Assembly (NCBI RefSeq): GCF_019797745.1
Contig: NZ_VOSI01000004.1
Location: 273,328 to 337,327 of the forward strand
DNA length: 64,000 nt
Direction of reading: 5' to 3'
Source: Edaphocola aurantiacus
GTDB lineage: Bacteria; Bacteroidota; Bacteroidia; Chitinophagales; Chitinophagaceae
A model generated the notes under the pieces. That model was not told the DNA's origin. It did no database searches and worked only from the letters and a program-made list of their open reading frames with translations. Shown here piece after piece: positions 24,875 to 34,073 of the stretch. Every line of letters starts with the position of its first letter. The stretch's first letter is position 1. Made by a program: the position numbers and the translations under genes.

Positions 24875-25174
24875 ATGCTGAAACGGTATAAATGGTATAT
24901 TATATTGGGGGGGCTGTACCTGCTGACGATAGTCGCAGATCCCGGGATAAACAATAGTTTCCATATTCCCTGCCTGTTTAAAACATTGTTCGGAATCAGT
25001 TGTCCCGGTTGTGGTATCACCAGAGCGATCGGCGCATTGTTTCAGGGAAATGTACAGGAAGCCTGGCAGTACAATCCGCAGCTGTTCTTTATCATACCCA
25101 TACTCATTGCCTCACTGGTATACCAGTGGCGCAGCATATATCATCAAATTGTTCACACTAATTCAGTGCCATGA
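24875..25174 (+). CDS. DUF2752 membrane protein
   Basis: A protein of about 99 aa with two to three hydrophobic segments. It carries the DUF2752 hallmark CPGCGITRA (in FGISCPGCGITRAIGALFQGNVQEAW) after an amphipathic stretch. The family is membrane-bound with no known function; the conserved cysteines might bind metal. I prefer the ATG at 24875; a start at 24836 overlapping the TM2 gene by 20 nt is possible. It ends in ATGA shared with the PadR gene, so they are translationally coupled. Confidence 0.85.
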   Translation: MLKRYKWYIILGGLYLLTIVADPGINNSFHIPCLFKTLFGISCPGCGITRAIGALFQGNVQEAWQYNPQLFFIIPILIASLVYQWRSIYHQIVHTNSVP

Positions 25175-25512
25175 ATGTAGATAACACACAGTCGCAGATG
25201 CGAAAAGGGGTCCTGGAATTTTGTATCTTGTCCATTATCCGAAACGGAGAAGTGTATCCGTCCGAGATATCAGATAAGATGAAACTGGCCGGCCTTAATA
25301 TCCTGGAGGGTACTTTATACCCGCTTCTTACGCGACTCAAAAATGCATCTTTGCTTAACTATCGCTGGGAAGAAAGTCTGTCAGGGCCTCCGCGTAAATA
25401 TTTCTCCCTTACAGATGAAGGGGAGGTATTCTACCAGGAGCTGGCCACCACCTGGAACCAGTTAAGTACTGCCGTAAACAATATTATTAACGCTAACGAA
25501 CCCGAATTATGA
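25171..25512 (+). CDS. PadR-family transcriptional regulator
   Basis: A 113-aa protein that is almost entirely a winged helix-turn-helix. Typical features are GVLEFCILSIIRNGEVYPSEISDKMKLAGLNILEGTLYPLLTRLKNASLLNYRWEESLSGPPRKYFSLTDEGEVFYQELATTW: an N-terminal helix, YP.EI, LYPLLTRL, the wing with GPPRKYFSLT, and the C-terminal helix. PadR proteins usually repress neighbouring genes in response to small molecules or envelope signals. It overlaps the DUF2752 gene and the PspC gene by ATGA, consistent with self-regulation of this operon. Confidence 0.93.
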   Translation: MNVDNTQSQMRKGVLEFCILSIIRNGEVYPSEISDKMKLAGLNILEGTLYPLLTRLKNASLLNYRWEESLSGPPRKYFSLTDEGEVFYQELATTWNQLSTAVNNIINANEPEL

Positions 25513-27326
25513 ACAAGGTAATCAACATCAGCTTAGCCGGGAGGTTACTCCCGATTGATGAAGAAGCATATAGCCAGCTGACGAACTATCTGAACTGGCT
25601 GAAACAATATTTTGGAAAAGAAAAGGGGGGCATGGAGATCTACAGTGATATGGAAGATCGTATAGCAGAACTTTTTCATGATAAACTAAAGAAGGATAAC
25701 ATTTCCATCTCTGCCAACGATGTGCAGTCTGTAATCAAGATTATGGGCAGCCCGGAGCAGATTGTAATGGAGACTTCTGATGAATATATAATGGCTGAAG
25801 AAGCCGGTACTACTGCACAGCAGCAAACCGGTAATGGTCCTGCTGAAGAGCGTACCAACTTAACCAGTCCTTCTGGCAAGCGTTTTGTACGCAATACCAA
25901 TGATAAGTTACTGGGTGGTGTATGTAGCGGTGCAGCGTCTTATCTGAACCTGGATGTGACCATCGTTCGTATAGTATTCCTGCTGTTTACACTTTTCTAT
26001 GGTAGCAGTATCTTATTATACCTGTTGTTATGGATTGCACTGCCTCAATACGCGATACCTACAACACAGCTGAAACGCAGATTGTATCGCGATCTTGACG
26101 GTAAGTTGCTGGGTGGGGTGTGTAAAGGACTGTCTTCTTATGTGAATGTATCGGTTAACTGGGTGCGCCTGTTTTTTGTTTTCCCTCTGATGGGCATTAT
26201 ATTCTTCAATATTATTAATGAAGATGATCTGGCTTCCTTTTGTGCAGCTATGTTCCCGACGCTCATTATATTATACATCGTGCTGTGGGCGATATTGCCT
26301 AAGGCCTCTACGCTGACCGAAAAAATGGAATTGCGCGGGGAGAAAATAGATGTACAAAACCTGAGTGCCGCACTGAAAACAGAAAACAGTAGTACGGCTG
26401 TAAAACCAAGACAGGACAATATTGTAACTATATTAATGAAGATCATTGCATATGGTATCCTGTTTTTTGTACTGGGCATTTTCGCTATCGTACTCTTAAG
26501 TATCCTGGCGGGCTTACTGGGCTTATTGTTCGGTTTCTCTACTGCCGGAGCGGTAGTCATGCCTTTTGCAGATATTATATTTGAACAATCCTGGCAGCCG
26601 GTAGTGTTATACATCTCTGCTACGCTGGCCGTACTGATCCCGATTATCTTTATTGTGCGCTGGCTGGTACACATTGCAAGAAAACCACAGCGTACCAATA
26701 AATGGGTGGGATATAGCCTGGGGATTATATTTCTTGCCAGTGTATTTACCCTGTTTTACGTGATCAGCGATGTGCTTTCCGATATCAAGCGTGAATATTC
26801 CGTTACAGAAGCGAAGGTGCTGGTACAACAGCCTACTGATACCCTGCGTATAGAATCTAGTTTCGATTCGGTGGTTACCGGCGGGTTAGGGCAATTCAGC
26901 TTTGTACGGGAAACGGTGAATGGTGGTCATGAGTTTGAGATCATGAGCGTAAATGTGGTGCCCAGCCCCGACAGTATGTATCATCTGAACCTGATCCGTA
27001 AAAGTAATGGCCGGGATATCCGTACCGCACAACGCTATGCAGCAGCAGTACCGTTCAATTATACACAGGACAATAATGTGATCCGTTTCCCGAGATATCT
27101 GAGCCTGGGTGGTATCAAAGTATTCCGCGGGCAGTTGATGACTGCCGAGGTACAGGTACCCAAAGGTAAAACATTCCGTATGGGCGCTATTCCGAAGTCA
27201 TTCTCACAGCAATGGCATCTGAGAACCGGTGGCGGTTATACAATCAATATCAAACAACATCCTAGATGGAGTCCAAATACTGTCTATAAAGTAGAAGAAA
27301 ATGGTAGTATCGTTTCGGTACCCTAA
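25509..27326 (+). CDS. PspC-domain membrane protein with two PspC repeats
   Basis: A 605-aa protein. Residues 1-115 are a soluble helical region. Two PspC domains follow: the first at about 122-178 (KLLGGVCSGAASYLNLDVTIVRIVFLL, LLYLLLWIALPQY) and the second at about 195-265 (KLLGGVCKGLSSYVNVSVNWVRLFFVF). Then several membrane helices (about 310-420) and a C-terminal extracytoplasmic beta-rich domain. PspC proteins are linked to envelope stress responses; here PadR replaces the classic PspF/PspA control. The ATGA start overlaps the PadR stop. A strong terminator follows. Confidence 0.9.
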   Translation: MNKVINISLAGRLLPIDEEAYSQLTNYLNWLKQYFGKEKGGMEIYSDMEDRIAELFHDKLKKDNISISANDVQSVIKIMGSPEQIVMETSDEYIMAEEAGTTAQQQTGNGPAEERTNLTSPSGKRFVRNTNDKLLGGVCSGAASYLNLDVTIVRIVFLLFTLFYGSSILLYLLLWIALPQYAIPTTQLKRRLYRDLDGKLLGGVCKGLSSYVNVSVNWVRLFFVFPLMGIIFFNIINEDDLASFCAAMFPTLIILYIVLWAILPKASTLTEKMELRGEKIDVQNLSAALKTENSSTAVKPRQDNIVTILMKIIAYGILFFVLGIFAIVLLSILAGLLGLLFGFSTAGAVVMPFADIIFEQSWQPVVLYISATLAVLIPIIFIVRWLVHIARKPQRTNKWVGYSLGIIFLASVFTLFYVISDVLSDIKREYSVTEAKVLVQQPTDTLRIESSFDSVVTGGLGQFSFVRETVNGGHEFEIMSVNVVPSPDSMYHLNLIRKSNGRDIRTAQRYAAAVPFNYTQDNNVIRFPRYLSLGGIKVFRGQLMTAEVQVPKGKTFRMGAIPKSFSQQWHLRTGGGYTINIKQHPRWSPNTVYKVEENGSIVSVP

Positions 27327-27359
27327 ATTCGGTCTATAGTTTTGTTTACGGACAAAATA

Positions 27360-27393
27360 GGCTGCCTGCGTTCTCGCATGGCAGCCCTCTTTT
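27360..27393 (+). terminator. Intrinsic terminator of the PspC operon
   Basis: A stem of ggctgcc and tgcg paired with cgca and ggcagcc (one bulged T), loop ttct, followed by a T-run, 34 nt after the stop of the PspC gene. Confidence 0.85.
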
Positions 27394-27418
27394 TTATATA
27401 ATATAAACGGACTATCTG

Positions 27419-27885
27419 CATGTAGGCAACTATTTTATTCGTCCTTTTGTCCGGCAACAAAAGGACCAAAAATGCCTTTGTTTTCATCAAGGCGATTGCA
27501 TAGCACCGCCATTTTGTACCGTTGCGTGCATTGATCGTTTGAGCTTAACATGTGATCCGTTCACTGCTCAACGATCGCAGCTCCACTCCAAAATGGCTAT
27601 CGCTGTGATGAAAACAATAAGCGATCCGTACCGTACAGATCGCTCGAAAGGCCTTATAAATCCGGCGTTCCTAAAATCATTGGCTCGGTCGATAAAGTCG
27701 GAAACCACTGTCTGAACGCAGCGTTCTGGTTTGCGACTGACCGACACATTGATTTTTAGCCAGGGATGTATACAGCCTTGATTTTTTGGCGGTACCTTTT
27801 GCATCAAGGCAAAAGGTAATCATAAAAAGGAACTCGAGGAAAAGGTAAATCTTTGTTTCCTGTAAGTGGATAATCAATTAAGATT
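27419..27885. repeat. Dispersed palindromic repeat, copy B (longer form)
   Basis: This is the longer form of the element also seen at 18550-18855 and has the same orientation. Its parts in order: a hairpin (27441-27466); a large nested palindrome in which ttgttttcatca (27478-27489) pairs with tgatgaaaacaa (27606-27617), gccatttt with aaaatggc, and gatcgtt(t)gagc with gctcaacgatc; a second imperfect palindrome of about 80 nt (aaaatcatt...gcg at 27672-27755) that copy A lacks; a hairpin taccttttgc / gcaaaaggta near 27792-27818; and a shared end near 27850-27885. It fills the convergent gap between the PspC terminator and the TonB-receptor stop. Small minus-strand frames here do not look real. 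It may be a non-autonomous mobile element or a structured RNA. Confidence 0.8.
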
Positions 27886-27889
27886 ATTT

Positions 27890-30085
27890 TTATAACTGCA
27901 CCCCCAGTGTCAGGTATACGGCACGTCCTTCTCCGGGAATGATGCCCGGTCCGGGATAACCGGTAGCGCGGCGGGTGGTATAGGTTGTATTGCTAAGGTT
28001 ATTGACAGAAAGCTCCACCATCAGCCATTTTCTTTGCCATGCAGCAGAGAAATCCCATAAAGTATAGTCCGGAAGTAAGCCAATGACACCGCTGTAATTG
28101 CCTGAAGGGGCATTGGTTGCATCGGTATACTGATCGCTCAGGTGGCTCATCTGCAGGGTTGCTTTAAGGTTACGGTACTTAGCCTGCAGGCCGGCTTTCC
28201 AGTTCCATACCGGTACATACTCAACTCTTTTGCCTACTACATTGGCAATCTTACTATCGGTAATGCGGGAGTGTGTATAGGCCAGGTTAGAATAAATACT
28301 CAGGTTAAACTGTTTGGGATTTTGCCCTAAAGCCTTCAGCAGATCCAGTTCCAGCAGGGTTTCCAGTCCGGAGATTTGTGCCACCCCTATATTACCTCTC
28401 TTACGGATTACCTGTCCATTGGGACGGGCAAAGAAATACTCGCCGATTTTGTTGCCATAATACAGGTGAAAGCCGCTGATGTCGTAGCGCAGGTATTCCT
28501 TAAGCATACCTCTTATGCCCAGGTCGGCACTCCAGCCTTTCTCATCCTGTATCGCAGGATCGATCTCCAGCGAGGCATTCACCAATTGAATATCGCTGAA
28601 AGTCACAGAGCGGTAGTTCTGTGAGATGTTGCCATACAGTTCTGTATTGATGCCTGCCTGATAGCTGCTGCCGATACCGGCAAGGAGAAAACTACGATTT
28701 AGAGAGCGGGATTCATTTATCGTTTTTTTACTGATAATGCTATCGCGCAGATCGTACACAATATCGTTAAACATGCCCTCCGATGCGGTGCGTATCCATT
28801 CATAGCGCAGGCCCGGAGTTACACTCCATTTGTCTGATAATCGGAAGATATGTTCCGCAAAGGCGGCAAGGTTCAGGTTAGGGAAGTGGTAATCACTGGT
28901 CAGTTCATCTGCTTCATGGGCAAAGGTAAAATCAGCGCCGCTGCCATTGTTCACATTGCCCTGTTTACTATAGGTGTTGCCGCGATATGCCCTGATGCCG
29001 ATCAGCGCACTTTGCCTGCGGTTGCCTATGTTATAATGGTGCATCAACCGTGACTCCATTGCATAGTTCTGGAAATTGCCGAGCAGTAAGTCTCTTTTGC
29101 CCCCGTTATCCGGTTGTCCCGGACGGTTAGGGCGAAAGCCTATGGCTTTACGGTCCGCCATCAGGCCATAGAGAATCGTTTGCAGATACGTCTGGTCGCT
29201 GAAGCGGGCCATCCATTCCAGGCTCAGGAGGTTCCAGTTTACATAAAACCAGTTACGGTCCCGGTTGCTCTGACGGGCATCGGTTTCAAACATACGGTCA
29301 TCCAGTCCTCCCGGTTGCTGTGCCAGGTAGTGCAGGTGCGTGATCTGCAGGTTCAGTTTATGATTTTCGTTGATATGGTACCCAATGTCTGCATAGACGT
29401 TGAGCGAATTAAATCCGCTGTTGGGTCTCCAGCCATCACCACGTTTATAATGCACATAAGCCCGGTAATCCAGTTTGCCTACATGTCCGTTAATGCTGTT
29501 AAAGGATCCCAGAAAATTCCAGGAACCAACTGTCTGTTTGGAATAGAAAGAAAAGGGTTTTTCTCCTCCTGCCGGTTTCATCTTGAAGTTGACCAGTCCG
29601 CCGAATTGCGTACCGAACTGTAAGCTGGCCGCTCCTTTAATCACTTCAATCCGTTGCAGGGCATCAGCGGGCGGGGTATAATAACTTTCCGGGTAGCCGA
29701 GTGCATCGGCACTGATATCATAACCATTCTGCCGCACATTGAAATTGGCCGTACGGTTAGGGTCCAGTCCTCGACCTCCGATGCTGAGTTGCAGGCCGGA
29801 GCCGTCATTTTCAAAAATATTCAAACCCGTAACTTTTGCATAGAGTTGTCGGGTATTATTGTTCGATTTATTGATCGTCAGTTGCTCTACGTTGATCACC
29901 TCCGTCTTCTTACCCACGGTAACCTTCATACCATCTACTTTGCGCAGGTGGTCGAAATCACTGTTTGTCCTGTCCAGTACCTCCACTTCGCGCAGCTGTT
30001 TGCTGCGGGTACTATCCTGCTGTGCCCATACCGGTGCAGTAATGCTGCACAGCAGTCCGGAAAGCAGGGTAAATTTAGAGACCAT
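27890..30085 (-). CDS. TonB-dependent outer-membrane receptor (FecA-like)
   Basis: The 731-aa protein has a signal peptide (MVSKFTLLSGLLCSITAPVWA), a plug domain (VEVLDRTNSDFDHLRKVDGM...QLYAKVTGLNIFENDGSGLQLSIGGRGLDPNRT, DALQRIEVIKGAASLQFGTQFGGLVNF) and a barrel ending in an aromatic-rich strand (GEGRAVYLTLGVQL). There is no CarboxypepD_reg or SusC N-terminal extension, so it is a simple receptor of the siderophore/iron-citrate type. It is the last gene of a four-gene operon with HTTM, imelysin and DUF4856 partners, which supports a role in iron or haem uptake, still inferred. The upstream frame in the HTTM gene overlap is not used. Confidence 0.93.
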   Translation of the reverse strand: MVSKFTLLSGLLCSITAPVWAQQDSTRSKQLREVEVLDRTNSDFDHLRKVDGMKVTVGKKTEVINVEQLTINKSNNNTRQLYAKVTGLNIFENDGSGLQLSIGGRGLDPNRTANFNVRQNGYDISADALGYPESYYTPPADALQRIEVIKGAASLQFGTQFGGLVNFKMKPAGGEKPFSFYSKQTVGSWNFLGSFNSINGHVGKLDYRAYVHYKRGDGWRPNSGFNSLNVYADIGYHINENHKLNLQITHLHYLAQQPGGLDDRMFETDARQSNRDRNWFYVNWNLLSLEWMARFSDQTYLQTILYGLMADRKAIGFRPNRPGQPDNGGKRDLLLGNFQNYAMESRLMHHYNIGNRRQSALIGIRAYRGNTYSKQGNVNNGSGADFTFAHEADELTSDYHFPNLNLAAFAEHIFRLSDKWSVTPGLRYEWIRTASEGMFNDIVYDLRDSIISKKTINESRSLNRSFLLAGIGSSYQAGINTELYGNISQNYRSVTFSDIQLVNASLEIDPAIQDEKGWSADLGIRGMLKEYLRYDISGFHLYYGNKIGEYFFARPNGQVIRKRGNIGVAQISGLETLLELDLLKALGQNPKQFNLSIYSNLAYTHSRITDSKIANVVGKRVEYVPVWNWKAGLQAKYRNLKATLQMSHLSDQYTDATNAPSGNYSGVIGLLPDYTLWDFSAAWQRKWLMVELSVNNLSNTTYTTRRATGYPGPGIIPGEGRAVYLTLGVQL

Positions 30086-31451
30086 ATATTTTATCTTTAA
30101 ATGGAATGATCCATTTTTTGTGTGCAAATTTATCTTTTTCTTTACTGAGATCGGCAGCCGGATCTATATATAATGTACTGCGCCTGCCGTTCAGGCTCAC
30201 ATAAATAGTGGCGAAGACCTTTGGTTCATGCCATCCTTCCGCTTTATAGTGCTGTGCCAGCATATGGGCATATTGCAGGATAAAGTCGGGTTGTGTACTC
30301 ATCATTTTTTCCTGGTTGTCGGTCAGGAAGAGATCATTGTTGACTACGGTACGCTTTCCCGTTTTACTATCTTCTATTATAAACTGTGCATAGCCCAGTT
30401 TTTCCATCAGCATCACCCTCCAGGAGAACCGGAATCCCTCTTCGGTCCAGAACAGCTCATCGCGATACAAGAGGTACCTCCATGGAAACAGTAGCTGGAA
30501 CAGGAGGAACGGGATAAATAACCCTGCCAGCAGCCGGGAATGCGTTCTTTTAAACGTATATACCGATTGATCAGCGGCCAGCGGTATACCCGGTATCCAC
30601 CTTTGTATTCTCATCCATACCGCATCGGCAGTTGCCGAAGGGAAGAAGATCAGCGTCACCAGGATCATCACATAAGGGAACATACCTATGGGAAACAGGA
30701 TCGATGTAGCCATATGGAAGATGATGACTGTAGCATAAGCCCAGGGGCGGGTAGTTCTGTATAGCAGGAAAAAAGGAATGCTAAGATCATATACCGCACC
30801 AAACCAGCTGAAAGCATAGGCTACCCAGGTCTGGCTGAGTAATGAACCCACCAGCGGCAGGTCATTTTGTGCAGGTAACCACAACCGCAGCGGCATAGCC
30901 TCCAGCAACCAGTCCGTGTTGAGCTTGGCCAGGCCGGCATAGACATATACAATGCCTAACAATAATCGTATAGAGGCGACTGTCCATAGGGGGACCATAC
31001 GTCGCTTAAGAGCAGGATTGCGCCGGCAATCGACCGAGCAGTTGCAATGCGCCGGCAGCCATATCATCAGGAAGAGGGCCAGGCTTACGAAGTAGTAATG
31101 GTTCAGGTAATTGGTTTTGTCCAGCAGTTCAATATAGGTAAAGCTGCAAAAGAGTACTATAGCTGATAGCCGGTACCGGTAACCCAGTGCAAAGGTAAGG
31201 GCACTGACTGCGCAGATGATAAAGAGCAGGTAGGTATAAGGCCCCCAGTTATGCACCCATTCAAAACCATAGTATTTGAAAAAGAAAATCGGTTTGATAT
31301 ACAGCTCTTCGATCCAGCCCTTTGTGAAAAAGCGGATCATACTGGCCAGGATCATGAGCCCGAAGAGTATCCTGAAAGTGGCTAAGGAAGCCGAGTATAC
31401 CGGCTTCCTTAGCGTTTGGGTCAGGGCATGGTATGTAAACCGATGCGACAT
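30075..31451 (-). CDS. HTTM-domain membrane protein
   Basis: A 458-aa inner-membrane protein with many helices. The horizontally transferred transmembrane (HTTM) domain is visible: LLDKTNYLNHYYFVSLALFL with the Asp-Lys and Asn-His residues, the conserved W-P-A-H-C block (LPAHCNC) and YAGLAKLNTDWL. The family includes vitamin-K gamma-carboxylase-like proteins, but the substrate of the bacterial versions is unknown. The C-terminal ~120 residues are soluble. The gene overlaps the receptor gene by a few nucleotides and lies 37 nt after the imelysin gene, consistent with one operon. Confidence 0.88.
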   Translation of the reverse strand: MSHRFTYHALTQTLRKPVYSASLATFRILFGLMILASMIRFFTKGWIEELYIKPIFFFKYYGFEWVHNWGPYTYLLFIICAVSALTFALGYRYRLSAIVLFCSFTYIELLDKTNYLNHYYFVSLALFLMIWLPAHCNCSVDCRRNPALKRRMVPLWTVASIRLLLGIVYVYAGLAKLNTDWLLEAMPLRLWLPAQNDLPLVGSLLSQTWVAYAFSWFGAVYDLSIPFFLLYRTTRPWAYATVIIFHMATSILFPIGMFPYVMILVTLIFFPSATADAVWMRIQRWIPGIPLAADQSVYTFKRTHSRLLAGLFIPFLLFQLLFPWRYLLYRDELFWTEEGFRFSWRVMLMEKLGYAQFIIEDSKTGKRTVVNNDLFLTDNQEKMMSTQPDFILQYAHMLAQHYKAEGWHEPKVFATIYVSLNGRRSTLYIDPAADLSKEKDKFAHKKWIIPFKDKIYGL

Positions 31452-31488
31452 AGGATCAAAAAAATTATACAGAAAAGGCTATAGAAGC

Positions 31489-32607
31489 TTAGTCTCCGTC
31501 ATTATCGACATAAGTGATGGAAATACCAAATGCAGAAACCATATCTACTTTTAATAAAGCCACAGAGCCCTGCAATTTATCATAAACATCCAGTACGGCT
31601 ACACGGTTATTGCTTACGCCGTCTTTCAGCGTACCGTTTAATCCGTTGAGGGCCGTCAGTCCTTCGTGCAGGGATTGACTGATGATATCAGCCATCAGTA
31701 CACCATTGTCTTTGGTACCGATACCGGCCAGGTAGTCTTTCATACCATTGGTACCGGCAGTGCCATTGTATTGCTTGCCTTCATAAAAAGCAATATAGCT
31801 TTCCAGTGCTTTAACAGCTAAAGCCTTAGACAGTTCCGGGCTGTATGCAGCCTCGACATGTCCCGGTAATGGAGTACCGGTCATCGCACCTACAGGGTAA
31901 CCGATCTTGCCGGAGCGCAGAAAACGTTCATAATATAATACCACTGCATTCGTCATTTTAGACAAACTGCCGGCAGCATCAGTACCCGTAGCGCCGATAA
32001 AGGCATCACGGTTTGTACCCCAGGCTGTTTTTACAGCAGTTACCTTTTCGATCATTTTATTAATGACGTTATTCAGGTAGGTTTTGTAAGCAGCTGACTG
32101 TGCATTTGTTGTGTACAGGTCAATGATGGCTGTGCTGCTCTGGCTGTTCAACAGGTAGTCCAGTGCCGGGAAGCCTTGTGCATCTTTATTGCCAAACGTC
32201 TCCAGGTTATAACTTCCCGAGGCGATATTGCCTTCGATTTTGCTTTCTGTAGCCGGGTAGGTATTCATATAAGAACGCAGGCTGATGTCTTCAGCTGGTC
32301 CGAATTCCAACATATCTACCGTCTGCCAGGTGAGGTAAGCCTCCTGCCAGGCGCTTTTGGTTGCTGCAAGGGTAGTTGCAGAAGGGTTTGCGGTAAAGGC
32401 CGTTGCTTTGTCTTTTAAAGCATTCAGATCTTGCAGTAAAGCGTTATAGCCCGGCAGCACATACTCATCCGCATAGTGGGTAAGCATGGGCTTGCGGTCC
32501 AGCTTGTCTGCATTGTTATCTGTTCCGTTGCCTTTTGAACAAGCGTACATGCCACAGAGGGATAAAAGCAGCAGACTTAAATAAGTTATTGTTTTACGGT
32601 ATAACAT
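31489..32607 (-). CDS. Imelysin-family lipoprotein
   Basis: A 372-aa lipoprotein: the lipobox ends GMYAC at residue 23 (MLYRKTITYLSLLLLSLC...). The rest is alpha-helical with the imelysin hallmarks: WQEAYLTWQTVDMLEFGPAEDISLRSYMNTYPAT and the GxHxxE-equivalent motif as GFPALDYLL (145-153), so the metal-binding His and Glu are Pro and Asp here. This class binds or transports iron outside the cytoplasm; the altered motif may change binding. It is in an operon with DUF4856, HTTM and a TonB receptor. Confidence 0.9.
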   Translation of the reverse strand: MLYRKTITYLSLLLLSLCGMYACSKGNGTDNNADKLDRKPMLTHYADEYVLPGYNALLQDLNALKDKATAFTANPSATTLAATKSAWQEAYLTWQTVDMLEFGPAEDISLRSYMNTYPATESKIEGNIASGSYNLETFGNKDAQGFPALDYLLNSQSSTAIIDLYTTNAQSAAYKTYLNNVINKMIEKVTAVKTAWGTNRDAFIGATGTDAAGSLSKMTNAVVLYYERFLRSGKIGYPVGAMTGTPLPGHVEAAYSPELSKALAVKALESYIAFYEGKQYNGTAGTNGMKDYLAGIGTKDNGVLMADIISQSLHEGLTALNGLNGTLKDGVSNNRVAVLDVYDKLQGSVALLKVDMVSAFGISITYVDNDGD

Positions 32608-32683
32608 ATCCTTTATGTGAATACCAACCGATAGCCGCAGATACGGTACCGGTTGGTATGATTAAAATGAGGTAATACTGGTA

Positions 32684-33847
32684 TTAGTGGTTAACCACAA
32701 CATTTTTGTCTACACCGGTCAGGGTAGCAATCTGGTCTCTTACTGCATCAATATCAGCATTAGTCAGATCCCAGAAACCGTTTGGTTTGTTCATCAGGTT
32801 ATCCAGCAGCTCCTGAGATTTAGCTGCATTTACTTTAGCATTGTATGCATAACGCAGAGAGTATACAAATCCTACACCTTCAGCCAGAGAGTGCATTCTT
32901 GCACCATCGCTTGTAGCTGTTTTGGTTTTGTTCAGGTAGCTGATCGCGATAGTGGCGATTGCTTTCTCCATAGCCGTACGGATGCTTGCGATTTGCTGAT
33001 TGCGGGTAGTCAGGTCATTATTTACGATAGCAGCTCTACCTTTCAGGAAAGACAGGTACAGGGCAGAAGGATCTCCACCAACGCTGGTACCTACCTGGCG
33101 CACATAGCTACCCAGGAATACTTCCAGCCATTTGGTCGGATCAGCAGGGTTTTGCTTAGGGTAGAACTCGTTAGCAGTCAGGTAGCCATATGCCTCGTCC
33201 CAGTGGTGTGCCAGGGCAGTATAGTTTTTACCATCAACTGTAGCGATATTATCAGCATTCATTTTCTCTTCGCCCAGGTAGATATTAGAAATCTGGTCTA
33301 AAAGCATTGCGCCCATTAAACCTTTCTGTACCAGTTGAGCATATTCGATACCTTTAGCATCTACCAGGTATTTGCTGTCTAATAAACCGGCCGTACCACT
33401 AACCGCAGTTTGCGAGAAGTTTTCACTAGCCGTTTTGATTTTAGCAAAATAACCCAGGAAACGTTGGCGTTCAATTTCAGCATTGGCAGTAGTAAAAGAC
33501 TGAGCCGTTTTAGAAATGATCGTTTTATCGGTAGCGGTATTTAATGCTGCATCAGCAAAAGGAGCATTTGTATTGCGGAACATGTTCTCGATCTTCGTCA
33601 GATCCAGGGTCATGGTAGTACCTTTTTTCAGGTAGCCATCCAGTTCCGTCAGCATTTTGATGCGGGTAGTCTGTCCGTCGAAATTAACGGTAGTTGTACC
33701 GGCGTTATCTTTAAATGTAGTGAAGTAGTTAGTAGTAGTAGTTAAACCGCTGTAAGGTACCTTCAGGTCATCATTTTTGTTGTCCTTTTTACAGGATGCA
33801 AATAATAAGGCTAAAGCCCCGGCAGAGAGTAGTAGTTGCTTTCTCAT
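32684..33847 (-). CDS. DUF4856-family lipoprotein
   Basis: A 387-aa lipoprotein: lipobox LLFASC at about residue 19 (MRKQLLLSAGALALLFASCKK). The rest is mostly alpha-helical and matches the family that neighbours imelysin in Bacteroidota (DUF4856): YSGLTTTTNYF, HWDEAYGYLTANEFYPKQNP, GARMHSLAEGVGFVYSLRYAYN. Function unknown; it is the first gene of the operon and probably acts with imelysin at the outer face of the periplasm. A TAnnTTTG -7 match lies upstream on the minus strand (33891-33898). Confidence 0.85.
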   Translation of the reverse strand: MRKQLLLSAGALALLFASCKKDNKNDDLKVPYSGLTTTTNYFTTFKDNAGTTTVNFDGQTTRIKMLTELDGYLKKGTTMTLDLTKIENMFRNTNAPFADAALNTATDKTIISKTAQSFTTANAEIERQRFLGYFAKIKTASENFSQTAVSGTAGLLDSKYLVDAKGIEYAQLVQKGLMGAMLLDQISNIYLGEEKMNADNIATVDGKNYTALAHHWDEAYGYLTANEFYPKQNPADPTKWLEVFLGSYVRQVGTSVGGDPSALYLSFLKGRAAIVNNDLTTRNQQIASIRTAMEKAIATIAISYLNKTKTATSDGARMHSLAEGVGFVYSLRYAYNAKVNAAKSQELLDNLMNKPNGFWDLTNADIDAVRDQIATLTGVDKNVVVNH

Positions 33848-33890
33848 GTTTTGTTTAAATAGTTAAAAAAAGTGTTTTTTGAGTAGGATG

Positions 33891-33898
33891 CAAAAGTA
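33891..33898 (-). promoter_or_regulatory. -7 promoter element of the DUF4856 operon
   Basis: On the minus strand this reads TACTTTTG, a match to TAnnTTTG, about 45 nt before the ATG of the first gene of the iron-related operon. A -33 box at standard spacing is not clear. Confidence 0.45.
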
Positions 33899-34073
33899 TC
33901 TGCCTCCCGGCAAATAAATGTCGTGTAATTGTCATATCTCGACGCGTGTCGGAATATGACCAGCAAGTGAAAAAGAGGGAGAAGTTCAATTTATACATTA
34001 TTTAATCATTCCTGCCTTCGGCTTCTTAGGGCTTTTCTGTAAGTTTACAGTTCATCCAAAATATTGCAGTATT

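Noticed and set aside
27568-27877. Minus-strand frames of 66-79 aa inside repeat copy B
   Set aside because: They lie in palindromic, non-coding repeat sequence that is also present in copy A without the frame; they lack any family feature.
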